NCBI RefSeq assembly: GCF_040183065.1
Contig: NC_091132.1
Span: 93,284,606 to 93,348,605, forward strand
Origin: Periplaneta americana
Taxonomy: Eukaryota > Arthropoda > Insecta > Blattodea > Blattidae
Reading direction: 5' to 3'
DNA length: 64,000 nt
Shown: positions 11,022 to 21,805 of the stretch, in pieces
How positions within the stretch are numbered: position 1 is the first letter of the stretch
Layout: each line of letters starts with the position of its first letter
Translations under genes and position numbers: made by a program
Notes under the pieces: model-generated
Seen by the model: only the letters and a program-made list of their open reading frames with translations
Databases searched by the model: none
Told to the model about the DNA's origin: nothing

Positions 11022-12437
11022 AATGTGTGCATGTGTGTATAGGTCTCGCAAGCAGGGATTACCGACGACAGGAATGCGAACGAAACAATTCAATAAGGAA
11101 GAGCGGGCGACAGAAAAGGTCATGAGATATAACTTGAATGATATTCAAGAGTACAGTCGGAAGAGAAACGATATCGATAGAATTAGTCTTCCATTGTGAT
11201 AGTTACATTGCGGTTTTAATTTCAGTTCCACTGCATGTGAATACGTGTCTTGTCCCAAGTGCGTTAATTTTGTTATGTAGTAATGGAGCGTTTCACTCGC
11301 AGAGTATCACTATTTTATTTGTAAACATAATGTTGCGCGTTTAATCCGCTTCTAATTTTTTTCTTGCTACGCTCTTCATTTCCACAGGCGATGTCCCCAT
11401 CTGTTCATCTTCTTGGAAGAGGCAGTACTTCCATCGGCCCGCATCTCTCGCTCCCTCAGCGTGCCTATATACACACGTCAAAACAGACAGTAACGCTACC
11501 ACTGTTTTTCGGTAATCGTTCCTTGCACAAGCTATGTGTTTGTGTGCATCTGTGCGTGCATGCGCGTGTGTGTACGTATGTAGCCTACGTTGAATATCTC
11601 GTTATCTGAATGAATATTGAGCGAATGGATTAAAAGCTAACAAGAAATGAACAGAAACGAATGAACTTGTTGCCTATGAAGCAAATGAATTAACAGTGAA
11701 AAAATCAATAAACAAGGAAATGAACGGGCGACAAAGCGAATTAACTTTTTACGATATATTTTAAAGCCACACATTAAAATTCAGACTACCGGAATTCGTG
11801 TAGAAATAATTTGTGAATTCTTTAAAACAAATTGGTATGTATGTATGAAAAATTGACTTCACAACATAAATTTTTTTTTTTCACAATATTTATACTATTT
11901 TCGTCTAAAAATTACATACAACGTTCATTATCCTACGTTGTCATAAGCAAATAATTTCGCTCCATGCCGGAGATTGAGATTTTTATGATATAGTTTTAAA
12001 AATTTCAAAACATAAATTTCATAATAGAAGAAACCTTCAAACTTGTGTTGTATAAGTTTATCAGCATGTGACTTATCTTTATGTTTCTCCAAATCCCTCT
12101 ATTTATTTGACATAAATGAGCGATTGAAAACGTTAATGAACATATGAATTAAGAAACGAGTCCATAAAGTTGAGACTCCCCTCCCTCCCGGATGCCAAGT
12201 ATGCTCAATTATGTCTGCACTTTCAAATGGAATAAAGTTTACGGGTTATTTTTGTCACTATTATGTTCGTGTTCTTAAAAGAGACGTTTTTATTCAAATT
12301 AATATAATTACTATTAAATGTATCCAACGATTGTTCTCATCAATGATATTTTATAAGTTGTTACAAGTTCATTTTGAACCTTTAAAATAAGGAAGAAATC
12401 AGATGCACACCGTTATATTTAGGGTATTCATCTATAA
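11022..12437. other. No feature seen
   Basis: AT-rich with GT-rich spots near 11540; no element or gene recognised. Confidence 0.5.
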
Positions 12438-12604
12438 CAGTGGTGGGCAAAATAAACGTAACCCACAAGACAGGATTTAAATGGCAACTACATACTGTGG
12501 GAGGGGTCGTACTCTACAGTGCAGTGACGGATTTACAGACAGTTGCGCCACTACACTCCTATCTACAATATGTAATTAGAATAGTCCATTCACGTGATAT
12601 TTAA

Positions 12605-13225
12605 TTAATCATTTTTCAAAGCAATCTCTTGGAAATTGGGATTTATATCTGTGGATGCTATTTTCTGTTGCGCAAGGAGATACGGGATCTGTGGCTGGAC
12701 TTTATAAATTTCATTTTAGAAAACAGCTGTTCGCACTGGTAGGTTGATGAATACATACCGTCATTTCCCATAATTATGGTCCTGGAACACAACTGTGGTC
12801 CACGATACAACCATTCAAAGAACATTGTAGAAGTAACACAGACCGCTCGTAGATAGCTGCAGTGACTTGAATTCAAACTACAGTACAGCAAAAATATAGA
12901 TAAACGACGTACTACGTTATGGAGTACAAAATTTGAATAGTTGTATCGTTGACAATAGTTATGTTCCAGGACCATAGTTATGGGAAATGAGGGTACTCAT
13001 TATTTTTGAAGCAAACTATCTAAGCAGTGGATATGTAGTACTGGACATCCTTTAAAAAATTTTAGCCCCCAGTAGACCTTCACATTCTCCTTTCAAGAAG
13101 CCATCATTCTGCAAATCCAGTACCTCTAACAGCAATTCTGCGATAACATTTTCAATTTAAACATGAAAAGAAGTGGCAAAAATATTGAATTCTTTCTCCA
13201 TCCTTTGAAAATCACTGAATCTGTG
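12605..13225 (-). pseudogene. hAT transposase C-terminus (GTF2I/ZBED-like type), split by MITE
   Basis: Reading the minus strand from 13225: FNIFATSFHV, AELLLEVLDLQND, YPLLR and FASKIMS; then the 236-bp MITE; then MYSSTYQCEQLFSKMKFIKS and, after a frameshift, ASTDINPNFQEIALKND and a stop at 12605-12607. These are the standard blocks of the hAT dimerisation region (…FGSTYxCEQxFSxMKxxKS…). Several stops interrupt it. Joining across the MITE with one TA retained keeps the frame exactly. Confidence 0.75.
12758..12993. mobile_element. 236-bp TA-flanked MITE nested in hAT relic
   Basis: The ends are inverted: ccgtcatttcccataa (12758) and ttatgggaaatgaggg (ending 12993). Inverted similarity extends about 55 bp through ggtcctggaaca and acgatacaac. 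Flanking TA dinucleotides lie at 12756-12757 and 12994-12995. It has no coding capacity. TA target and short size suggest a Tc1/mariner-mobilised MITE. It interrupts the transposase relic in the middle of a conserved block. Confidence 0.88.
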
Positions 13226-13544
13226 TTCTTTGAACTCGTATAATAGGTGATCTATTTTAAGAATGCACATATTTAAGCTCGCGTCCTGAATATTTGTTAT
13301 TGATGAGAAATGAAAAAACAGCCTTTCTTGTAAGTGTGATATCCTCTCGATTCGTATGATTCTGCGAAAGACATTGTATCAGTAATGAAGCTCCGAAGTA
13401 CAGCAATCCAATATAATCCGTCACGTACACGCGCAGTATTTTCATGGAGTGGGGGAAGGGGAAGGTAGGGGGTAAGTTTGATGCTTCGCTGAGGTATGAC
13501 ATCACTGTGGCAATGCCGCAGGAATGCCCGCCATTGGTCTGAAA

Positions 13545-14683
13545 GACTAATACTTTGTTTTCAGATTTTGCCCAAGAGACTCTTAACAGAGTATAGCAGT
13601 GCAGGAGATTGAATAAAGATGACTTAGGGAACTATATTGTGAGGGGTAGGAATGTTATGATAGAAAATCCCCTCCAGCTACGTTTGCCAAAGAAGTGTTT
13701 AAGAAGAGATTTAAAGATTCCTATCCCATAATGTTATGCTATGCCACGCTTTCTTTTGTCGCTGAATCAGACAAGACTACGTCGACTGAAGTAGCTTTGA
13801 CGCCGACAGAAACTCCCTCAAGAGATTGTCCGTTCCGGAATTATCCAAGAGGGAATTTTTTAAGCTTCATCAGAACCATTAAAGGGTAATAATAATCCTT
13901 ATACAGTATGAGTTATACGCGCTAACATGGAAATGCAGGCGAAAATCAATTCCAGTTTATTTCTTTTTATATCCAATAGCACAAGAACTGGAATACTAAA
14001 TTAGGGGAGAGTTGACAAAAACAAGATGGCACGGCAAAACAGGATACCACATCATTTCGTAAGAAAATACTGCCATCTCTCAAATGAGACATGTATGCCC
14101 TTCCTATACGCAAGCTCTTCACTGGGCGGCCATTACTTGATAAGAATTTCCTTGTGTGCGTTTTGTGTGAATCAGAATTTAGAAAACGCGTGTTTCCTAA
14201 AATATTTCCTTCATTTTAAGGTTTTTATAACAAGGCATTTAACTTGAACAACCAATAGTTAAGTGTCTGAAATAATTCTATAGTTATTATTCTTCAATTG
14301 TGGTTCAGTTAAATTCTATATCTTTCTTCGTAACTATCGGTGCTTCATATTTTAATTTTCAATGCGTGGTCTGACAAAACGAGATACCACGCGGTTGGCC
14401 AAAAAGGGATAGTGTCTTGTTATTATGAAAATTTTAAGCTCGGTATAAGGTAGGACCAACAAATAATGATAGAATACGAGGTAAGGCAACAATATTGACT
14501 TCTTTACCTTATAAGAATGAGCTTGCAGTAGCTGTGGAAGCAAGGACAAGAAAAATTGTAAATAAATTAAACTCTAAGATATCGGCAGAAGGCCTAAGTG
14601 TGGCAATAAGTTTTCTGCGGAAAATGAAAAGTCGAAAAGCAATTCAAGAAAAGTTAGGTCCATTGATCCCTTAAATAGCTTGA
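13545..14683. other. No firm feature; scattered caaaac-g/a-gata-type motifs
   Basis: Similar short motifs (gcaaaacaggatacca 14033, acaaaacgagatacca 14374, acaaaacgggacac 15038) recur around the pogo-like fragment. They might belong to the same decayed element, but no termini were resolved. Confidence 0.35.
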
Positions 14684-14851
14684 GGAGGAGGAAAACAAGG
14701 ACAAAGATGAGGCATGCATTTATTGCAGCGATCTCTATTCAAATTCAAAATCGGAAGAGGAGTGAATTCGGTGCCAAGAGTGGACTCACGAGGAGTGCAG
14801 TGCATAGAATCAGAATATTGTGATGAATTCATATGCGATTTTTGTAAATGA
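14684..14851 (+). pseudogene. pogo/Tigger-like transposase C-terminus with PHD-type Cys motif
   Basis: An acidic/lysine stretch (EEEENKDKDEA) leads into CIYCSDLYSNSKSEEE, a TGA in place of the expected TGG (Trp), IRCQEWTHEEC, another break, then ESEYCDEFICDFCK and stop (14849-14851). The spacing C-x2-C … C-x5-H-x2-C … C-x4-C-x2-C is that of the PHD-like finger ending many insect pogo/Tigger-type DDE transposases. The catalytic region upstream is not recognisable. The lesions seen are one nonsense change and one frameshift. Confidence 0.6.
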
Positions 14852-15190
14852 ACATTTCTCAATTTTAATAATTATAATATTTATAATAATTAATAGCAAT
14901 ATAATGTACAAAATGACATATAAATGATTTGTTTTGTTCATACTCATGTTTTGTGTGCAATTTTTGTGTTTTATTAATTAATATTACAACAATTTCAATT
15001 GATTTATATAACTATTCCGTTTTATCCAACTAGCTAGACAAAACGGGACACTTGCACAACTTTCAATAAATATTATTTTCCTCTTAAGCATTGCGGTACA
15101 GAGCAAATTTCCAAATCACTTATTAAAATACATTCCTTAAGAGACTCATAAACAACAATTGTTTATTGATTAAAGTTCTCGTTAACACTT
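14852..15190. other. AT-rich, no feature seen
   Basis: Contains a copy of the caaaacgggacac motif at about 15038; otherwise nothing. Confidence 0.45.
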
Positions 15191-15373
15191 TGTTAAAAAC
15201 ATAAAATTTACTTTGTCATGCGTTAAAAGTGTTAAAATTGTTAAAAAGTGGTTCAAAAGACACGGAAGACGACGACACATAGCGTCGAAACGGGCCGTCT
15301 GTCGAAGGTAAATACCTTTTTTAACAATTTTAACACTTTTAACGTATGACAAAGTAAATTTTATGTTTTTAAC
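15191..15373. repeat. Near-perfect hairpin, 58-bp arms, 67-nt loop
   Basis: Arm 15191-15248 (tgttaaaaacataaaattta…) and arm 15316-15373 are reverse complements with about one mismatch and one extra T. The GC-rich loop contains gacgacgacacatagcgtcg and aacgggccgtctgtcg, itself partly self-complementary (gacgac/gtcg). Arms are AT-rich, loop GC-rich. No target duplication was identified. It could be a snap-back MITE or a transcribed terminator-like structure. Confidence 0.85.
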
Positions 15374-15839
15374 AATTGTTTCTTATTCCTCTCAGTGATC
15401 TCGAAGATATTAGCTATTTCGCGACAACTATCTTATTTTGGTGAACTCTCTCCTACCTAAATTGACTAGAATAAGACTAAGAGGAATAGAAATAGTAGAA
15501 AACTATTTTATAATATCTATAAATTAAGCTTCGATAATAAAGAACCCATTAAAACACTTAATTAGGATTATTTGTCAAAGTCTAAATAAAGACATTAGAA
15601 GTGCCACAGAAAAAACCACAACTACAAACAAAATGTTGTGTAATGTGCACTGTTCACAAGAAAATATGTAGAAGTAATTTTAATTGAAGCGCGTGAGAAA
15701 GTGAGACTACACTTAAGCTGTGGATGTTCTAAAAATATATCAGAAGGCCCAAAAGTAAATATAGAGATAAATGCTGTCCGCCTGTATTTTTCATACAGTA
15801 TGTAGACTCTAGCTATACAAAAGAACAGATATTAATTCC
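15374..15839. other. No feature seen
   Basis: AT-rich unique sequence. Confidence 0.5.
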
Positions 15840-16330
15840 AGTTTTTCTTCACGTACGGTATCACAAACTCGCAGATGGTCGAAATTTTCTCCCTCAACGT
15901 TGACGCACTTCTGGAACCTGTCGGTAACGAACAATGAAACAGAATGTGAGGGTCCCATCAATCTCTTGAAATTTATATGGAATTAAGTCAACTGTTTCAC
16001 TGTACGAAGCCTTTCCACATAAAACTTGTCCTTAACTACAACTCAAAAGAAGAAATTATGAGAATCATGGTAGCCACTCAACGCTACCACGGCTTCCGAT
16101 CTACCGCTGTGCAAATATGTTGTCAAGACAATTCCGCACATTCACAGAAAACAGAGGGGCTCCATTCTGCTGACAGAACACTTCTGCGATACGAGACCTG
16201 GTTCCCAGTTCTAGACACCGTTAGCAGTTCCTTAGAAGAACACAAGTCCCAAGATATCTTACGTTGATAGTCTGCTCCCAAACATCGACACCAGGTTAGA
16301 TGAGTTGCGTTGTCGTAAACACATTCGGAT
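15840..16330 (-). pseudogene. Mariner-like transposase relic, Asp-2 replaced by Asn
   Basis: On the minus strand, one block reads CQQNGAPLFSVNVRNCLDNIF, followed by IGSRGSVEWLP. This aligns with the QQDGAPPH… / RWIGRRGxIEWP region of mariner-like DD(E/D) transposases. Asp 2 is Asn here and the PH pair is lost. The SPDL block with Asp 3 is missing. Further downstream, DRFQKCVNVEGENFDHLR gives the C-terminal block (cf. GGHFEHLL in the DD41D copies). It is a related but clearly different and much older family. Stops are present throughout. Confidence 0.6.
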
Positions 16331-16680
16331 TCTCATCATCCTGTAAACAAAGTTGTGCCTTTTGATGTCTTCGTATTAATAACTCATAATAGATAAACAA
16401 TAAGGTTAGCGACTACTGTAGATCATACAAACTTTCAGGCCACTCTGTGCTTGTTCTATACAGGTCCGTAACATCCACTCATGAAGACATTATTTTTATG
16501 ATAAAATTGAAATGAATATAAGTTAATCTAATGAGGAGTAAATTTTATGAATGTAAATCTTGTTCAACTGGAATTAAGACTTATAATAAAGATTACTTCG
16601 GCGAGACAAGATTTCTTATATATTAGTAGATTGAGCAGTCCAAGACGTGAAAAAGAAGAATAAGTTACAGTAGAATAATT
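16331..16680. other. No feature seen
   Basis: Unique AT-rich sequence. Confidence 0.5.
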
Positions 16681-16684
16681 TCAA

Positions 16685-17060
16685 AGAAAAAATTGTTCCG
16701 TGGCCAGGTATCGAACCCGGGACCTTTGACTGAGCGCGCCAATACTCTACCGACTGAGCTACCCAGAATCTCTACCAAAGTCCGCCTCAATTCTTTTTGT
16801 CAACTGTTCGAAGACAGGTCTGAACCTCATAATCATACCAATAAGACTTCACCCATGAGGCAACTAGCCCAGGACTAATGGGGTAAGATGCCCAGTTCCC
16901 TTCTCCCTCCATTGAAAACATCGCCGATTAGTAATATGTTACACTAATCAATTCCCTTATATATCCACATACCTCAAGTGGGTTGACAAGACGTCAAAAA
17001 CCCAGAATTGAATGCACACTTTGTCTGTGTGACTTAAATTATTTACGTTACACAGAAAGT
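16685..17060 (-). repeat. SINE-B, minus-strand copy, interrupted
   Basis: The tRNA-like module (16694-16770, minus) has A-box tagctcagtcgg and B-box ggttcgatacc. The body resumes at 16948 with ccacatacctcaagtggg and gtgtgacttaaatt after a 154-bp insertion (repeat F). It is inverted relative to the unit starting at 17107. Confidence 0.75.
16794..16947 (+). repeat. Repeat F copy nested in SINE-B
   Basis: The insertion holds ttcgaagacaggtctgaacctc … gaggcaactag …, shared with 47996-48085 and, inverted, with 62110-62215. It is flanked by tcaattc at 16787-16793 and 16948-16954. Removing it rejoins the SINE-B body. The class is unknown; no tRNA boxes or open frame. Confidence 0.7.
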
Positions 17061-17106
17061 GTCACACAGACAATTATTGTGGTTTTCTGTTAAGGAAAAA
17101 TGACGT

Positions 17107-17480
17107 GTATTCCGGTCCCGGAAAAATTTTTCCCTTGAAATTATTCAGGTCAGCTTTACAGTTAGCTATTCCTGAAAAGTCACATTTGTACACGTCAATG
17201 TTCGTTAACAGAAAACCACAATTTAAGTCACACAGAAAAAGTGTGCACTCAATGCTGGGTCTGTGACGTCCTGTTAACCCACTTGAGGTATGTGGATATA
17301 AAAGAGAATAATTGAGCCGGTGTCTGGTAGAGTTCCTGGATAGATCAGTCAGTAGAGCGTTGGAGAACTCAGCCAAAGGTCCCGGGTTAGATATCAGGCC
17401 CCGGAATAATTTTTCTGTTGAAATTATTCAAGTCGCTTTACAGACGGCTATTCCTGGAAAATCACACTTGTATGTTTTTT
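17107..17480 (+). repeat. SINE-B, plus-strand tandem unit
   Basis: It starts at the end of a tRNA-like module (cggtcccgg 17113), continues with a full body and a second module (17332-17408; B box mutated to gttagatatc) and part of the next body. The period of ggtcccgg to ggccccgg is 283 bp. Together with 16685-17060 it repeats the inverted layout of the 7.4-8.0 kb cluster. Confidence 0.78.
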
Positions 17481-18036
17481 CCGTTTCAATTTTGAACATC
17501 CTTTCACACATTGTTATCTGGTGGTTGTTTCTTTCGTCTATTTTTATTGTAGCAATTGGTACATACTGAATTTTTCTCATATTCGTTTCTCGCATTGAAG
17601 AATAATATACGTCATTTATTGTAGCTTTCCTTTCTATCGCACATTCCAATGACACTGGTTATAATTTTTTGTGTCTTGTTTTGAATATTCTTCTCACATT
17701 TCCACGGACTACAATTTTAAATAAAATTTTTATAACTTAGTTTGTGTACAAGTTTACTATCTTCTAGCACCCAATTCTAAATATTATATTTTTCAACAAT
17801 AACATCAAAATATGTTAACATATACAATCCTTCTCAGTCGAACCATAGCAAACAAGATTCTATGGATCAAATGGAGCTTGACAATTGAAATATTCTTCCT
17901 GAAACCTGACAAAGCTTTCTTCTCACCTACATTTGTTATACAAAATGAGGCAAAAGTCTCCATACAAACGGTGATATAGTGACCCTGCAGCAAATACATT
18001 ACAATTATAATATGTTATATATCCCCTGTAAGTCAC
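17481..18036. other. No feature seen
   Basis: AT-rich unique sequence. Confidence 0.5.
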
Positions 18037-18047
18037 AACAAAGTTAC

Positions 18048-18302
18048 GGTCCACATCTGTGGAGTAACGGTCAGCGCGTCTGGCCGCGAAACCAGGTGGC
18101 CCGGTTTCGAATCCCGGTCGGGCCAAGTTACCTGCTTCAGGTTTTTTCCGGGGTTTTCCCTCAATCCAATACGAGCAAATGCTGGGTAACTTTCGGTGCT
18201 GGACCCCGGACTCATTTCACCGGCATTATCACCTTCATATCATTCAGACGCTAAATCACCTAGATGTTCATACAGCGTTGTAAAATAACCCAAAAAAATA
18301 AT
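18048..18302 (+). mobile_element. SINE-C with 11-bp target duplication
   Basis: The tRNA-like head has gtaacggtcagcgcg, then ggtttcgaatcccgg as B box. It is followed by the family body (gttacctgcttcaggtttt, ggggttttccctcaatcc, gctgggtaactttcggtg, ctcatttcaccggcatta) and an A-rich end. The duplication aacaaagttac is perfect at 18037-18047 and 18303-18313, so this is a retroposed insertion with both ends known. Other copies are at 21476-21719 and 42789-43036. Confidence 0.93.
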
Positions 18303-18313
18303 AACAAAGTTAC

Positions 18314-21080
18314 ATGCTCCCATCACTCAAGTTAAGACTTGACAATACGTTTTCTGATATCCGTTTGCAACTTTGTGCAATTCTTTTATTTAGATGGTCA
18401 ACATCTGATACATAAGGACTTTAAGGTGCCCCCAACATAGGAAAACTGTGGGAGTAAGGTCTGGTGATCAGTTTGGCCAAGGTGTCATGAGTAATTTGAG
18501 TTTCGTGCGTCTCATTAATGTTCTGCGCTACATGGCAGTTGGCACCACTGCCAAAAAAATGACATCAATCTGCTCGTTCTTTGCTGAGTGCACTTCTCTA
18601 GTTTGGCTTAGCTATCCGAAATGGAAACAGAAAACCTACATCATTGTAACACCGTTTGAATGGATACCTTTGCCTCACTCTATATGCCTCAAACATAAAG
18701 TTATTATTTTTCTAAAATGACACTGGGCATATCCATTGCCAAAATGTATAGCGTCGACTTTCTATGCAAAAGGTCTATGTTAAAATTGTAGCAAGTCCAA
18801 GTTATGTCCTTATTGGAAGACGGTGATGCTTGGACATATTTCCTCGTAGTAAACCATTTTTTGCTGCCGTAATTCCACAATTAGTCTTTAATTCAAAATC
18901 AGTACTTTTAATATCGCTATAAACAAAAGACCTACTAATCATGTCATATTTACGTAACATCAAATCCGTGGAATTCCAGAGAATATTCTACACTGCATAT
19001 AACCTGTAGATTGCGCTATCTTAGTCTTCAGATTTAACAGTTACGAAGTGAAAAAGGTGACGAAAAATGATTGGTTTCTCCCGAAGAGAACTAGTACTTA
19101 AACAGCCAAGTGTAAACATAATAAGATGTAATGAGTTATGTTAATAAGATTGAAAAACTTACATAATTAGAAGTACGTAGGCGGAAGGCACAAAGTAACA
19201 ATGCGATGTTATGATGTCCTAATGTTGTCACCTTCAGTACAAGATATGCTTATCTGAAACAGAGAACAATTGCAAATTATTATACATTAAGGGATAAACT
19301 GTATGTAGTCATAAATAAACTAGTCAGGCTTGTTCGATAAGATTAATTGGAGAAAAGTTAACAAATCGATAGCACATAAATTTTTACACGAACTACAATA
19401 AAACGAGGTTGAAATTTAGATTAAGAAAATTATTTGCCATAACTACTCTCCCGTGTAATTTTCCAATTTACTTTTTTTATTACGAGAGTCAGTAAACAAA
19501 TTAAATAGGTATTTATACAACGACCTACACTTTTGAAAGAGGTGCCTAAAGCTATAGCTGCTATATGGCAGTATTATAGATATGCGCAAAAACGAAACAA
19601 AGAAGCAGCAGTTGTAAGATGGCTAAACCTCCATTCCTAGACTGATCACCTGCGATTATCTGTACTAGCATATCGTCCCCTTCATCCTGTCTCCTCGCAT
19701 CAAGTCGCTAATCTCTTGCACATTTGACTTTGTGACAGATAATCTCCATTTTGTGACAGATAATCTCTATTGCCCGACCGATTCTGTGTTCGATATTTGT
19801 CTACTCTTTACATCCGATAGTAGACAGTTTAACTTGACAGGCAATGATCATCATACACGGATAGCATTTCTTTATAAATATCATCTGCTGTCAGAACTTT
19901 TGCACAGAAAAATCGCACGACGGAGCGCTGCTCGACAATGGCAGAGGTCCCGACATCTTACAACTGTTGCTTCTTTGTGAATAATACATTGATAATACTG
20001 TCATCTAGCGATAATTGCATCAGGTGCCTCATTAAAAAATGTACTTCACTCCTTCGATTTTTAACTGACTCGCCTGTGTATTTTTTAATCAATATAGAGT
20101 ATAATGTTCAATCTATCAAAGTACAGCTAACAGCTAAGGCGAGTTTTAACGTTGACAGTAAACTACAAATCCTGTTTTCGAATTTCACTTCGGTCGTAAA
20201 TGTATGTTCGCTGTCATCGCGATGTTCTGTTTCGTCTTAAGTGCAGTGCCATGTCACAGGAATATAATCCGTGTTTCTGGCTTGAATTAGGTTAACAGAG
20301 ATAACACTAACATTTAGCATTATGCAACAGTTATAATAATTTTGATATGGCTGGAACTGTTTACAAACAACATTTGAATTATACAAAATCATAACGTCTG
20401 TTCATTTTAACCTGACGTTACTTGGTTTGAATGATTATTTTCGTTTATTTTTGGCAATGTTTGACTGTGTAATAGGTAACACTATGCAGATCAAATAACC
20501 ATTTAATTTCGAACCCGATAATTTTATTTTTACCTTTTATGTGCTAGTTATAATATATTAATTAGTATTATTTATTTAAAATAGATTACTTATTTTTCTC
20601 TTTTCTAAAAACCTATATAACTAGAGTCCTAAATTTAGTTACTTTGAATGCAAGTTAGATGTACATCGATCATATAGATTCGTATGGAGAGGTAGTTGCA
20701 AGGCAACTGGTCACGCTTCAGTGAACCAAGGAGTCGTCCCTCATGCACCGGTACAGTGTTTCTACAATCTGTTTATTCGTGAACCTGTGTCTGTACCACT
20801 TGGATTTAATAACAACAATAACGAAGTATGTATTTGAAAGCAGTTTCTATGCAATAAAGATAATTTTTACTAGGGATGGAAAAAAAAAAGTTGAAAAATT
20901 GTGAATTTAAATTTATATACTATAATTTCAAATTGTATTGTATAAACATTAATTATAATTATTGTATTGTATAATTATTAATTTAAATTCAGGAATCCGC
21001 CCCTGAGCACGAGTTCTACTCTTTCAGGGGCGAGCTAAAGTTTCTCTGTATATTTTATATTTCATGTTACGATTATTAGC
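18314..21080. other. 2.8 kb without recognised feature
   Basis: No coding region, terminal repeats or SINE promoter was recognised. The 19.7-20.2 kb part is locally less AT-rich and has short open frames, but none looks protein-like. Confidence 0.45.
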
Positions 21081-21158
21081 AAAATAATAAAATAAAATAA
21101 AATAAAATAAAATAAAATAAAATAAAATAAAATAAAATAAAATAAAATAAAAAATAAA
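21081..21158. repeat. (AAAAT)n microsatellite
   Basis: About 14 pentanucleotide units; the poly F-I-L-F-Y frame on the minus strand reads through it. Confidence 0.93.
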
Positions 21159-21247
21159 ATTGCAAACACACGCTCTCAGAGACGCTTTGAAGCTAGGTAG
21201 AACAATATTTTGAGATGGGTAACAAAAGTAACGATAATTAATATTTG

Positions 21248-21425
21248 AGGAGAAAAATTTGCTCCGGCGCCGGGGATCGAACCCAGGTCTGACCATTGAG
21301 CTACGTCGAATTCAATCCAGAGTACCGGACGAACCCTCCTCCTTCAATATTTCCCTTTGTGGCCCGACTCCAAGTTAGGCATATATATTGACGTATATGT
21401 CCAATGTCAACTGCCACTGCACTAT
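21248..21425 (-). repeat. SINE-A copy, anticodon arm deleted
   Basis: Reverse-strand copy of the family at 58072-58340. Between the B box (gggttcgatccccgg equivalent) and the A box (tagctcaatgg), about 25 bp covering the anticodon arm present in the 58-kb copy are missing. The remainder through gactccaagttaggcatat is well conserved. Confidence 0.75.
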
Positions 21426-21475
21426 AATATTCTCAACGCTGCAGTACATATATTTGTGCAGATTACTGTGCACGT

Positions 21476-21719
21476 GAGGAGTAACGGTCAGAGCGTCTGG
21501 CTGCGAAACCAGGTGGCCCGGGTTCGATTCCCGGTCGGGGCAAGTTACCTGGTTGAGGTTTTTTCCGGGGTTTTCCCTCAACCCAATATAAGCAAATGCT
21601 GGGTAACTTTCGGTGTTGGACCCCGGACTCATTTCACCGGCATTATCACCTTCATCTCATTCAGACGCTAAATAACCTAAGATGTTGATACAGCGTCGTA
21701 AAATAAAAAAATAACCTAA
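21476..21719 (+). mobile_element. SINE-C with 12-bp target duplication, nested
   Basis: Complete family member with intact B box gggttcgattcccgg. It is flanked by tactgtgcacgt at 21464-21475 and 21720-21731. The flanks rejoin into a sequence (…gattactgtgcacg… aactgcggaatcccggcc) that also occurs, inverted, at 58300-58345. It therefore inserted into an older repeat. Confidence 0.93.
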
Positions 21720-21769
21720 TACTGTGCACGTAACTGCGGAATCCCGGCCAAATAGGTCACTTTTATGTA

Positions 21770-21805
21770 TGTATGTATATATATATACATATATATATAT
21801 ACATA
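21770..21805. repeat. TA-rich palindromic microsatellite
   Basis: tatatatatatacatatat-type simple sequence. Confidence 0.85.

Larger units (their letters stand above)
12438..13536 (-). mobile_element. Decayed hAT transposon with nested MITE
   Basis: The end cagtggtgggca (12438) faces the inverted tgcccgccattg (ending 13536). The flanks atctataa (12430-12437) and gtctgaaa (13537-13544) match at 5 of 8 and both fit the hAT target preference nTCTAnAn (recalled). A hAT transposase C-terminal relic lies inside on the minus strand, which supports the assignment. The boundaries are moderate in confidence because both ends have drifted. Confidence 0.55.

Noticed and set aside
10860-11125. YIHT and MYVC repeat open frames on opposite strands
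   Set aside because: Readings of the GTAT microsatellite, not a repeat protein.
18448-18720. 90-codon open frame near 18.5 kb
   Set aside because: No convincing transposase or host motif on either strand.
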